From: Dermatophagoides farinae
Taxonomy: Eukaryota; Arthropoda; Arachnida; Sarcoptiformes; Pyroglyphidae
Assembly: GCF_024713945.1 (NCBI RefSeq)
Contig: NW_027461518.1
Coordinates: 124,001 to 188,000 of the forward strand
Length of the DNA: 64,000 nucleotides
Direction: 5' to 3'
Below, piece by piece: positions 1 through 9,700 of this stretch. The position numbers and the translations under genes are program-made. The notes beneath the pieces are model-generated. The model was given only the letters and a program-made list of their open reading frames with translations. It had not been told where the DNA came from and did no database searches. Position 1 is the first letter of the stretch, and each line of letters starts with the position of its first letter.

Positions 1-1758
1 AACTACTTTCTAGCTTTTGTTGTAAGAAAGAAATCTAACGTTTCTGAAGTATTGAATTGTCGAACTGAGAATAGTTTGCTTAAATACACGAATGTATTGT
101 GCTTAGAATCGTATTTGGCTACAGTTGTTTGTGCAGAGGTAAAGTTTCAACAAGATTTACATTTCATTTCTACTAATATCAGTAACAACTGTTTCTCTTT
201 AAGCTCAGTTATAAGTAATTCTGTTGACGAAAGCATTAACATTGTTTTGAGAGATTTAGTCAAAAATTATATTTTTGTTCCTTCACTTGAAGTGGCCTAT
301 GAAATCGTTTCCCAGTTCGACTGGTATAGCTGTGTTATAGAGGATGGCACGATTCTCGATCGAAATTGTGTTTTGAGACCCTTCAATGATTTTAAAAAAC
401 ACAACTTGAAAAAATTCAAGGTTTGGCAAGCATTGAAAAATTGTTTCAAGCTAAATTTACCAATGTTGAACAATGAACTAGTGTCTGATAATGAAACGCA
501 ATTAGACGAGGCACTTCAGAAAACTTCAAAAAGTATAACAAGTGAGATCAGGTCTGACTTGAGCTTTTCACGTTCGACTGATGAAATGAGTCTCAATGAA
601 AAAATTTCTCTGCACAAAAAACTAGATAAACAAATCCGTAAATCAGAATTAGAGATACAACAGTGGAAAAAGTCCTACAGCAAGCTTTTAACTCATGAAG
701 AAGATCAATTTTTGTTATTGAAAAATGTAAAACAAATGGACGAACTCAAAAACTATCAAGTAAAAATAAAAAAACTAAAGCATAAGTTCAGCGAAGAACT
801 TGTTGCTCTCAATAAAAAAGACTTGAAGAAAAAGTCTGGCCCAGAATTGCAGGACTATAAAAACAACGTTGACAAAATATATTACTTAGAAAGACAAGCA
901 AAGTTGCAAACAGAAATTCAGCAAATAGAAACTCAATGTATAATGTTTGACAAGTATTTCGCAAAACAAGTAAACATGCTTGAAAACGAATTGACTGACG
1001 AGTCTATAGAAAATATTAAACACGTTTTGGGGGAAAATGTCAGATTTACCATGAATGAAAAAACTAAACAAAACATACTAGATATTTTGTTTAGCTTAAC
1101 TATGACTCAATTAGTTGAGATTCGTCAGTTTTTGAAAAACAAAATATTTTCAATTAGCAACAGCACCAGCGTGAGCAGCACTCAATTGAAATCTAACGAA
1201 AGTCACATAAAAAAATTGTATGCGGAGTTTGATGTGCTTAGTAAACAGTTAATGCGGGCTGCAGAAATTTTTAATAGCATTTTAGAAATCAACACCATGT
1301 TTGTAAAGTTTTATTGTGAACTCGCTCAGGATAAGTTCAACAAACTGATGCTGACTTTAGATTTGAACAATTACATTATAGATTTAAAAGTTGATGAGAA
1401 TGGGCAGGTGTCAGAGCTTGCGCTACTTGACAACAAACAAAACATTTCCGCTGTCAGCACCCTAAGTGCTGGGCAGCGGACGCTTTTAGGGCTGTGCTTT
1501 ATAATAGCGAACTATATTCATGCTGTTTGCGTTTTCATATTTGATGAAGCTGATTCAGCACTGGACTATACAAACAAAGCTATTTTTACTGAGTTCCTTA
1601 CAAAGCTGAAGTGCCAAGTTATCACAACCAGTTTGTGTGACACGATGAAAAATGACGTAAGTTGCCACTACCACTTAAACGTTATTAATAAAAGTTCAAC
1701 CGGCACTTTAATGAGCAAGGACAAATTGTTGCCAAATAGCATCAATTATTTGAATTAA
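1..1758 (+). CDS. SMC-family ATPase, C-terminal part (SMC2-like), 5' truncated by window
   Basis: The frame is open from base 1, so the 5' half of the gene lies outside the window. What is seen is the end of a hinge (a post-hinge stretch GTILDRNCVL near residue 115), about 250 residues of Lys/Glu-rich coiled coil, and a C-terminal ATPase lobe. The lobe has a signature motif LSAGQRTLLGL near residue 490 and Walker B VFIFDEADSALD near residue 515. SMC proteins form the ring ATPases of cohesin, condensin and SMC5/6. The order coiled coil, signature, Walker B fits an SMC and not RAD50, which is encoded separately here. GQRTL resembles the GQRSL of SMC2 more than the GQKSL of SMC3, but the subfamily call is weak. 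The usual Gly-Gly of the signature is Ala-Gly. A spliced gene on the same strand starts only 41 nt after the stop. Confidence 0.8.
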   Translation, partial: NYFLAFVVRKKSNVSEVLNCRTENSLLKYTNVLCLESYLATVVCAEVKFQQDLHFISTNISNNCFSLSSVISNSVDESINIVLRDLVKNYIFVPSLEVAYEIVSQFDWYSCVIEDGTILDRNCVLRPFNDFKKHNLKKFKVWQALKNCFKLNLPMLNNELVSDNETQLDEALQKTSKSITSEIRSDLSFSRSTDEMSLNEKISLHKKLDKQIRKSELEIQQWKKSYSKLLTHEEDQFLLLKNVKQMDELKNYQVKIKKLKHKFSEELVALNKKDLKKKSGPELQDYKNNVDKIYYLERQAKLQTEIQQIETQCIMFDKYFAKQVNMLENELTDESIENIKHVLGENVRFTMNEKTKQNILDILFSLTMTQLVEIRQFLKNKIFSISNSTSVSSTQLKSNESHIKKLYAEFDVLSKQLMRAAEIFNSILEINTMFVKFYCELAQDKFNKLMLTLDLNNYIIDLKVDENGQVSELALLDNKQNISAVSTLSAGQRTLLGLCFIIANYIHAVCVFIFDEADSALDYTNKAIFTEFLTKLKCQVITTSLCDTMKNDVSCHYHLNVINKSSTGTLMSKDKLLPNSINYLN

Positions 1759-1799
1759 ATTTTTATATTTGTCTGAATTTTAAGGATTCAACGTTCTAA

Positions 1800-2347
1800 A
1801 TGAATGAAGATTTCAGCAATTTTACAGACAACGAAGGCAGGGTTTATGTATACAACGAGGAGTTAGACGAAAATCGTAAGTCCGATACATTTGACGTTTT
1901 GCAGAAACTTACTACACGACTTATGTGGATACACAGCAAAAAGTAAATACTGAAGCCATATATAATTTGAGTTTTGATCGCGTTCTACTTTCGTCGTCAA
2001 ACTACGACGAAGTCTGGAGCAAATTTCATAGCAACTGGGCTTCGATCGATTTTTGCATTGAAGCGTCTCAATGTTCTATCAAAAAAGACGGTTACGAGCT
2101 CACTAAGCAATACAAAGATCGAATTATAATGCAGATTTACAAGGAAATGACTGAAAAGTTTTCTTCGATAAACAGTAATATCGAGCCAAACATTGTTTTT
2201 CCGCTCGATTACTTCACGCAGCTGTCCAACATAACTAACTTTGAGCGGTTCAGCATGGGAAACGAAGAGGGCCCACAAACTAGAGATGAAATCATTAGTT
2301 TCATCAACAAAATTAAAGAATACAATTTGAGTCACATCATAAATTAG
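1800..2347 (+). CDS. Unknown protein, two exons
   Basis: I do not recognise this gene. An ATG at 1800 opens a short first exon (MNEDFSNFTDNEGRVYV). Read straight through, that frame hits a stop soon after 1940. Removing a 29-nt intron at 1876-1904 (GTAAGT...TTGCAG) joins it in phase to the long downstream frame, giving about 172 residues. The product is soluble, acidic and mixed-helical, with no signal peptide or membrane segment that I can see. The stop codon at 2345-2347 directly abuts the stop of the convergent gene at 2348. It follows the SMC gene by 41 nt on the same strand. The intron and frame are supported by sequence; no function is proposed. Confidence 0.65.
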
Positions 2348-3136
2348 CTACGCAATAGTCAGCGAAATGTCGTCCAGACCCCACGACGCCAAGCAATTGT
2401 CAGTTTCATTGAGGTCGGTAGAAAATTCAATCTCGATTGTAGATTTGGAATGAGCCACTATGACGTCAAAGTTGTTCGACATCCTGTCGGGGTACAGGTT
2501 CCCGCAGACGTTGATTCCGTTTTCAAAACATTCTTTTTCATTTTTTTTCGTACACCAGCTGTGAGTCAAAGCTTTCACCGGAGTTCCATCTATTTTAATT
2601 GCAAACTGATTATTTTTCCATTTGTCGAAAAAATGAACTAAACCACGCAGACGAACGAATCGATGGAACGGCAGTTCTGCCGTTTTTCGAACGCTTTTCT
2701 GCCCGCCCAGCAAACAAGGGCCTCCCAAAAAAATGTTCAGCTGATTGTGGCAGTTTGACACATCCTGGAAACTGTAGTTGGCAAACTCAGTCTCGAAGTG
2801 GTCTTCGAAAACGACTTTCCAAGGAAAAATGTTGCTGGAATTCACATTAACGTTGTCTTTGACGTAGAGACGGTCGATGTTAACCGTCTCATGTTTCGAA
2901 ATTGAAATTTTGTTTCCCTGAGAGTTGGTGAGCTCAAAGCCCGTTGGCTTCATCGTCATGTCGAACACGTCTTTGTCGTCTCCAATAGGGGAAAGCGGAT
3001 TTTGCTTTTTGTTTTTCTTAAAGCGGATTTTGGAAAACTTATTTTTCCCGTCATCAACCATTAACCTGGCAGACACCAAAATGGGTGTTAGGAAAACGCA
3101 AAATGCCCAAAACAAGTTCGCATATGTCAGGTTCAT
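2348..3136 (-). CDS. Secreted jelly-roll-like (MAM/lectin-like) protein
   Basis: This 262-residue protein starts with a clear signal peptide (MNLTYANLFWAFCVFLTPIL, cleavage near VSA). A basic Lys/Asn linker follows, then a domain from about residue 100. That domain has paired cysteines and ends with SWGLDDISLTI, a sequence typical of MAM-like or carbohydrate-binding jelly rolls, where an Ser-Trp-Gly-x-Asp/Asn block closes the fold. Similar secreted proteins are common in alveolates, so a surface or extracellular-matrix role is plausible but inferred. There are at least two N-glycosylation sequons. The gene is a single exon and converges with the upstream gene with no intergenic base between the two stop codons. 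Its start faces a 112-nt spacer before the 3' end of GINS2. Confidence 0.6.
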   Translation of the reverse strand: MNLTYANLFWAFCVFLTPILVSARLMVDDGKNKFSKIRFKKNKKQNPLSPIGDDKDVFDMTMKPTGFELTNSQGNKISISKHETVNIDRLYVKDNVNVNSSNIFPWKVVFEDHFETEFANYSFQDVSNCHNQLNIFLGGPCLLGGQKSVRKTAELPFHRFVRLRGLVHFFDKWKNNQFAIKIDGTPVKALTHSWCTKKNEKECFENGINVCGNLYPDRMSNNFDVIVAHSKSTIEIEFSTDLNETDNCLASWGLDDISLTIA

Positions 3137-3248
3137 TGACTGAAAAGTCGAAGCGTTGCGTATCTACTTGTTTTCCACGTTTACAACGGCGTTTTCGTTG
3201 TTTAATTTGCAATCTACTCTTAATTTTTTTAAATCTATAATTATTTAA

Positions 3249-4021
3249 TTAATAAAACCTACAGTCTGAGTGTTTTTCGAACGGTTCACTAATTTTTAAT
3301 TCGTCCTTCAAGAGCTGATTCAGCGTCAGAGACATTGGTTCGTTGGACGCGTCCGTTGAACGAACATAATTTGCCACTTCAGTTTGAATGAGAGGCCGTT
3401 CGAACGCCGCAATATTGGTGGCCTAATTTTAGTTAAGTCAGTTAACTTACGTTAATGTAATAATTTTTTGTGAAAATTTTGTTATCTATAAATTTTTGGA
3501 TTCGACACTTACATTTGGTGATTTTTTGTTTTCGCAGCTGCGTAAGCACTTCGAAATGTTTCATAATCTCCTTTTTTATCATCAACAATGCTTGGTCGTT
3601 GAGTTTTTTCAAAGTTTGAATTTCTTTCCACTCCACATCTTTGTAACTGAAAAATTTATTTATCGGCAACTTACTTGTCAAAAAAAATATTGGCCAGTTC
3701 GTAAAAATATAAGTCTGGCACTTCCTTCAGCGACTCAGTTTTGTTCTCGAACATTATCCATTTTTTCAATTCTTCGATGGACAGCCATTCATACGGAACT
3801 AGTTTGATGTATTGGTATTCAAGCAGTATCTTGCAAATCGTCACCGGAAGCTGAGCTCGATCCCCCACGTGATATGGACCCAAATTTGGCAGCAACGGAC
3901 AGTTCACGCGTTCCAAAGGTTTTACAAAGGTTACAGAAGCGTTACACAAAATTTCTGCAAAAAAACTTCGTTCATTTTCAGACAAAAATCCCACTCGGCG
4001 ATGACCCGTAGACAACCACAT
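3249..4021 (-). CDS. GINS2: DNA replication complex GINS protein PSF2
   Basis: PSF2 is a subunit of the GINS tetramer, which joins CDC45 and MCM2-7 in the replicative helicase. Exon 1 begins MWLSTGHRR and then shows the PSF2 hallmark FLSENE, a NLGPYHVG block, PVTICKILLE, and the LVPYEWLSIEELKKW motif. Three short introns (3647-3674, 28 nt; 3486-3512, 27 nt; 3423-3450, 28 nt; all GTAAGT donors) join exon 1 to the second helical segment (DVEWKEIQTLKKLNDQALL) and to a tail ending at 3249. The spliced protein is about 240 residues, longer than the roughly 185 of most PSF2 proteins because of a tail of about 70 residues that I cannot match to the family. The last two introns rest on splice signals and phase only. 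The family call from exon 1 is strong. Confidence 0.75.
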
Positions 4022-4237
4022 TAAAAAAGTTTGAGCTAAAAAAAATAAAATAAGTTAAATATAATTAAGTTTATATGCGATTTTTATCTGGATCACAACA
4101 AAAAAAAGACAAATAGTTTTAATAAATTATAATAGAAGTAAATACTTGATGAAGGTATTATTAACATTTAATTAAGTAGTAGGAGACCAGTTTTAAATTT
4201 ATCTCATCTCGTTCTCATCAATTAGTTTAGCTTGAAC

Positions 4238-5398
4238 ATGAATTTTAGTTTAGTTTATTACAAAGGTACCGCAGGAAAGTTGTGTTCCATCCACTATAGA
4301 AATGGATACGAACCGCTGCAAATACCTTTGAATGAGAAGTTTAAATATACAAGGTTGATTTCTGAAACTGTTTTAATTCCTCAAGACATTCTTTTATTGA
4401 ACATCAAACTTAACAGCGGCTCGGTTGTGTTCGCTGAAATTGACGAGTCGACATGTTGGTGTCTTCCTGTAACTAAGCCCTTGAAAGGTTGCTTGATGCA
4501 TATGAAGCAAGCCGATGAAAACGTGCACAGAGCAGTCGAGTTTAACGCTGATCAAATTTGCAAAAGCAGTTCGCCCAGCGTGGACCACAAAATCGTACCA
4601 ATTACTAGTATCGTGAATTTCAAATGTTTGAAAGCGATCGAGTGCAAATTAATGTTCAAAGTCAGCAAAGAAGTCCTTATGCAAGCGCTTGATGCCTTGT
4701 GGGACAAAAATAAGTATTTGTTCTTCGCAATGGACGAGAGAACCAATGAACTCACGTTTCACTACGACGAAGGAGCGTCGTCCACTTTGTTGCAGGAATT
4801 AGACTTCAACCTCGCATTTTTCAGCAAACAACCGCAACAATTCAGGCAGAAATTACGTCCAAACACGTATTCTCCAAAACATACTTCTAGTCAACTATCT
4901 AGTCCTTGGACGCGGACGCCTATATTAAAGCAAGATTTAGACCCGAAAGACTTTCCCAACGAATATATTACAAAGTTTCTGATTCACGAGAGCGTTCTCG
5001 GCTGCATCCTAGGAAAACAGGGAGAAAATTTGTCTATGCTGGCTAAAAAATACAAAGTAGAAATAAGAATTTTTCCAAATGAAAATAGCAAACGCTGTAT
5101 TGTAATCATAACTCAAAACAAAGCATCCGCTGATGCCGTGCGGGCGCACTTAGAATACGTCACGCAAACCTTTTTAATTCCTGATGATTCAATAAAAAAA
5201 AATCTGCTTCAAGTCTTTGAAACAGACACAATCAGAAAACTTTGTTCTCCTCCCGGGATATACTCCATTCTATTCAAAGTAGAGTCTGGCGAGCTTATAA
5301 TACTGGGGCTAGCCAAAGCAATTTACCATTTTGTAAACAAAATTAATGTTGTCTATTCGAAATTTACTGACCAGAATTTTAAAAAATATGATCTGTAA
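4238..5398 (+). CDS. FMRP-like RNA-binding protein (Tudor/Agenet-like + KH domains)
   Basis: The order of segments parallels the fragile X family. A beta-rich N-terminal Tudor/Agenet-like region (residues 1-110) has a CCWW-like CWCLP motif. A KH0-like region follows (about 115-200). Next is a KH domain with the GxxG loop GKQG at residues 259-262, preceded by FLIHESVLGCIL, which mirrors FVREDLMGLAIG. A degenerate second KH region reaches the C-terminus (LIILGLAKAIYHFVNKINVV, like the helix after KH2). It lacks the long C-terminal RGG tail of animal FMRP, and its 386 residues are shorter than the usual 550-630. FMRP binds mRNA and polysomes and represses translation; that role here is inferred. 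I use the ATG at 4238; an upstream TTG is in frame. The FMR1 family is best known from animals and close relatives, so this gene is taxonomically odd beside the alveolate-like genes. Confidence 0.55.
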   Translation: MNFSLVYYKGTAGKLCSIHYRNGYEPLQIPLNEKFKYTRLISETVLIPQDILLLNIKLNSGSVVFAEIDESTCWCLPVTKPLKGCLMHMKQADENVHRAVEFNADQICKSSSPSVDHKIVPITSIVNFKCLKAIECKLMFKVSKEVLMQALDALWDKNKYLFFAMDERTNELTFHYDEGASSTLLQELDFNLAFFSKQPQQFRQKLRPNTYSPKHTSSQLSSPWTRTPILKQDLDPKDFPNEYITKFLIHESVLGCILGKQGENLSMLAKKYKVEIRIFPNENSKRCIVIITQNKASADAVRAHLEYVTQTFLIPDDSIKKNLLQVFETDTIRKLCSPPGIYSILFKVESGELIILGLAKAIYHFVNKINVVYSKFTDQNFKKYDL

Positions 5399-5606
5399 CT
5401 AGAGATCCTTCAGTTGCCACGCTTGGAGACGTTTCTATCTTCAGGTCGTTCTCTGAAAGAAGATTTCACTTTTTTATATGAATGTTTATTTACAGTTTAA
5501 TTTGCATAAAATAAGTAACACATATGCCATAAAAATGTGTCACTCTCCACCTCGGAGTTATCCGACATACCAGTAAAAAATGGTTTCAATTTTATAACTG
5601 TATGCG

Positions 5607-6272
5607 TCAGTTGTAGGATTGTGAAATTCGATCCCACATCTTGTGAATTTTCTCCAACGCTTGCGAGCGTTTCAAGTGCGGATACTTGATTTTGTAAGTT
5701 TTGAGTTCTTCCTCAATGAATTGCTTTTTAGCTGTAGCTACAGACTTTTGTTGAGCGTAAATGTTGTTATCACGCGCGCTACCAACGTTTAGTTTCGCCA
5801 GTCCGGCCAGCGTGTCGTCCAAATTATTGGTGGAAATTGTTTCTATTCCAGCAGATAGATCGTTGTAAGTCGCTGATCGAATTGTTTGGTTCAAGTTTTC
5901 GGTCACCTCGAAAGTCTCGCCAGTCTTCTTTAAAATCTTTTTGTTAGCGTCCAAAAATCTTCGCATCTGCATTTCGGCTATTTGAGCCCGCGTCATCTTG
6001 GTTACCGAACCACTGCTACTTTGCTTGTTGTCTTTCAACATTTGCAGCTCCATTGCTTCGAGATGCGCTTTTTCGTTCTTTTTCTCCTGTTTCTGAGCTA
6101 ATTTCTCTTCGTTCTTTTGTTTGCGTTGCTCTTTTTTTAATATGTGTTTGTCATTGTCCACCCATAAGGCGTCTTCCTTAGCTTTCCGCTCAGCTTCCAT
6201 TTTGGTTTTTTTTTGTTCGCTTTTTCGAGCTTTAGCCTCGACTGATTTCATGTTGACCCTAGGAGGGGCCAT
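5607..6272 (-). CDS. CCDC124: CCDC124/Lso2-like ribosome-associated factor
   Basis: The 221-residue, very Lys/Glu-rich protein starts MAPPRVNMKSVEAKARKSEQ. It then has the family block DALWVDNDKHILKKEQRK, a long charged helix, KMTRAQIAEMQMRR, and a C-terminal block FIEEELKTYKIKYPHLKRSQ ending in a Trp. Human CCDC124 has the same order (YWKDDDKHVMRKEQRK, VTRAQIE, LPRLKQENPNMRLSQ). The family binds idle 80S ribosomes near the decoding centre and the GTPase-associated centre and aids recovery from stress or hibernation. It is a single exon. The same-strand gene downstream in the window (RAD50) ends 468 nt beyond its start, and an inverted repeat lies just upstream of the ATG. Confidence 0.8.
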   Translation of the reverse strand: MAPPRVNMKSVEAKARKSEQKKTKMEAERKAKEDALWVDNDKHILKKEQRKQKNEEKLAQKQEKKNEKAHLEAMELQMLKDNKQSSSGSVTKMTRAQIAEMQMRRFLDANKKILKKTGETFEVTENLNQTIRSATYNDLSAGIETISTNNLDDTLAGLAKLNVGSARDNNIYAQQKSVATAKKQFIEEELKTYKIKYPHLKRSQALEKIHKMWDRISQSYN

Positions 6273-6740
6273 TGCTGAGCATTCAAAAACGAGTTAAGGT
6301 GAAGGCGGTATTAAATTGATTGATAAAGTCTTCGCTTCAGCGGCACCTTAATTGCTTTGGAGAAATTAAGAAATTAATATTAAATAATAAACGCAATAAT
6401 TTCGTTTCAGAAACTATAATTATGCATGTGCTAAAAGATGCTGAATTTATTCGCCGTTGCATTTAGCATTTTTCAGTCTCCTTCAGAGTGATTTATCTAC
6501 TATCGATACTAGTTTTTCATTAAGTTGTTGTGATTGCTTCAATTTCATATTATACACGAGACTAGTCCTTAGTGAATTCTTTTTTTACTTACGTACCATA
6601 GTGATATTACACCGGACAACCTAATCTATTTTAGGGTAATTTTTTTGCATATTACAAGAAATTGCTTTTTAGCTTAAATTATTTGAGTACATTTTCTTAC
6701 GCAACTGTAAAGTGCAATAAAAAATTGAAAGTGTTAGCAG
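6273..6740. other. Intergenic spacer with an inverted repeat
   Basis: This 468-nt spacer lies between the start of the CCDC124-like gene and the stop of RAD50. No open frame of note is present. The CCDC124-proximal end has a perfect 8-bp inverted repeat. The rest is A+T-rich with several oligo-T runs, and it probably holds the 3' end of RAD50 and the promoter of the CCDC124 gene. Confidence 0.6.
6294..6351. repeat. Inverted repeat / possible hairpin
   Basis: TTAAGGTG at 6294-6301 is exactly mirrored by CACCTTAA at 6344-6351. Inside the loop there is further partial pairing (GAAGGCG against CGCTTC). It sits 22-79 nt upstream of the CCDC124-like start codon, so it could be a promoter element, a 5' leader structure or an unrelated small RNA. 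The pairing is seen; the function is not known. Confidence 0.45.
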
Positions 6741-9700
6741 CTAAATGATCGATTGGTAAATCTCACTAAAGCCACCGTGAGCCCGCTTAACGTTATAGTA
6801 GTAGTTAGCAACGCATCTTGTGCGAAGCAGTGAAACGAAATTTTCGTCATGAGTTATCAAAATGAGCTGAAAATTATTGTGTCTATTTTGCAACATTAAA
6901 ATTTTCGCCAAGGCTTCGGCTAGCGACTCGCAGTTCTTTGCATCTAAGTTCGTGGTCGGTTCGTCTAGCGCGAACAAGTGACACTTTTTCGAGATAACTT
7001 GCGCTATAGCCAGCCGAATTATCAGCGAAGCAATGACCTTTTGACCGGCGCTGCAGCGTCCTTTCATAGTGACGGGAACGTTAGACTTGTGCATGATCAC
7101 TCGGTAGTCGTACGATTTGCTTTCTGATTCGGCATTGCTTTCAATGCTGATGTAGTCTATGTCTGAGTTCGAGTATATTTGCGTCCACAGTTCGCGAAGT
7201 TTCAAGTTGATGTCCTGCATTTGATGTTTATGGAACTGAATGATAGCTTTTTCAAAATTGCTAGTGTAGTTTGCTAGGTCTGCGATTAGTGCTTTTGTCG
7301 TTTGCTGTTTGGTCAACAACGACTTGTGTAATACGAAAATATCATCAGAGTAGTGTGATTTGAAATTTCGAAGTTCCTCATCCTGCTGTGTAATTGCTTT
7401 GCAAAGTATGCTGATCTTGCCTGTCTGTAAGTCGCATTGTTTGGATATTTCGCGCAACTCGCTCGTACGTTCGTTTAATTCTTTCTCAACTTCTCGATGT
7501 AAAGTTTCGCTGAAATTCAATTGCGTTAGCTGACGGTTTACTTCGTGTAATTCAATATTTTTCAACAAAAGTTGGGGGTCAACAGCGTTCAATTGTGCTG
7601 TTAGACTGTCGTGCCGGCATTGCAGTTCGTCGGTTTCTGTCGTCAATTCATTTATCTTCGTCACGTTATAGTTTAACTTTAAAATTTCATTGTTGAGTTT
7701 CTCGAATCTCTGTTTTTCAACCTTGAGCTGTGAAATGCTCGAGTTGTTATTTTTTATCAAGTTAAACACCGAAATCGACTCATTAACAGTCTTCTCAATA
7801 TCGCCTTCGATATTTGAAATTTCAGCGTTCAATTTGTCTACGCTGTGTTCACACTTTATTGAAGCCAGCTCTTCTTTTTTCTTTTTCATCATTGATGTAA
7901 AAAAGTGTTTTCGTTCTATTTCTTGTTTGACCGAATTTAAGTCAGTTTGAAGACTTTTTACCTTGTCTTCCCCTTCTTCCAGCCTTTTGATGTTTTCGTT
8001 TATCTCACTATTTAAGTTGTCGAGAGTTTGAATTTGAAAGTTTGAAGCCGATCTGTCAGTGACAGGCGTCGGCTTGTTCTGAGTTGAACTGTTAGTTTGA
8101 GTTTGCTCTGCTGTCAAAACATTTATCAGTTCGGTTGTTTTCTTGTATTGTACAAGCTTCGTAAAATAATCGCAAAATTGTTTTAAACTTGAAAACATAG
8201 TTAGTAATCCATGACTGTTTTCGTCAGGATTAGGTGTATTTTCTTTATTCATGTTTTTTGCGCAGTATAAACAGTCCATAACTTGATTGAAAAGCTCGCG
8301 GAATTCGTTGTTTCTGACTAAATCGAATAAAAGTTTCACGTCGTCCAAACGGCATTTAGATAGGGAGTTAGTGGCTGTTTCTTTCTCAATCATTTTTGTG
8401 AATTGCTCGATGTTTTTAGCATCGTTCAAATTTAAGATTCCATAAGCAGTAACTATTTCGTTGAAGCGGGCCTGGAGCTGTTCCAAATGCGAAAATTCCT
8501 CTGTTATATGCGAATTTTGCAGCGGGATGAGATAGTTTAGTAGCAGGAACAAAACTTCATAGCTTACGGAACTGAATTTACGACCTACCGAGCTCATCTC
8601 CAAACGTTCGACCTCCAACTCCAGTTCTTTCGCCTCAGACAACAATTTCTCAATGTTGGGTATGTAATATAGAGAACTTTTTTTTGTTTGGAGCGACTTT
8701 AGCGTGTTTTTGACTTCCGCATTTTTGGCGTTTAGCAAGTTTAGACTCGTTTCCAGTTCATCTTGCTGAAAACTGTCGTTCTCTGTCAAAGTGAGCTTGT
8801 CGGTTAACTGCTTTATTTCGCACGAAAGTAGCTCGTGTTTTTTGCTCATAGACATTGTATCGATAAGCAACTGTTTTTTTATAGCTACAAGATTTCTTTT
8901 TTCTTGGACTCCTTTCTGCAAGTTTGCATATTGTTTCTCTAAATCAGAAGTGCTGCTCGTCAACGAGTCAATATTGCTTTGCAAATCCTCTATTTTTTTA
9001 GTGATTAGTGCGGGGGAAAAATCAACGTTTACGTTTGGAAAAAGTTCTTGTAGTTTTTGTTTCAGCTTTTTGTAATGAGCGAGTAAATCTCTGTTTGCTT
9101 TCAAAACGGTGTTTAAATCATCACGCTCTACTACGAGAGCTTTATGTTTTGATAAAACTTGTTTTGACTCCTCTACTGAGATTCCTGATACTGAAGATTG
9201 CGCTAATGGCGAAGAAAAAGTTGAACAAATTTGTTCTTTGCAGGCCAGTAACTTATCGTAACTGCGTTTTAGCTGAGTTAAATTGTTGTACTGCTCTAGG
9301 GTTTTATCCACCTGATCGTGTAAACTTGTTTTTTTTTGTTGCAGATCAGTGAGAATGGCGTTTTCATCCGTAAAACTCGACTCTAGAAGCGTTTTTTTCT
9401 CAATCATCTTGTTGTACTGCTCTATGTCTTTGGTGACGAGCAAAAATTCCGTCTCTAACTCTTTATCAAGTTTAGCATATTTTTTGCGTACCGAGTTCAA
9501 TGTGTCCAACGCCTTGGCATACATACTGTAGCCAAAAAGCTCGTCAAATTTCTTCTTCAACGTTGCACTGTCCGCCATTGGCCAGAGGTTATCTTCTTGG
9601 TGGCAAAACAAAACGTTGTTGATCATTGAAGGCGTGGTTTTCAAAAAGTTCATGATTATCTTGTTGGTTTCGGTTTGTTTATGGGCGTACACTTGGCTTT

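Noticed and set aside
2450-3143. Plus-strand ORFs over the secreted jelly-roll gene
   Set aside because: Shadows of the minus-strand gene, which has a signal peptide and domain pattern.
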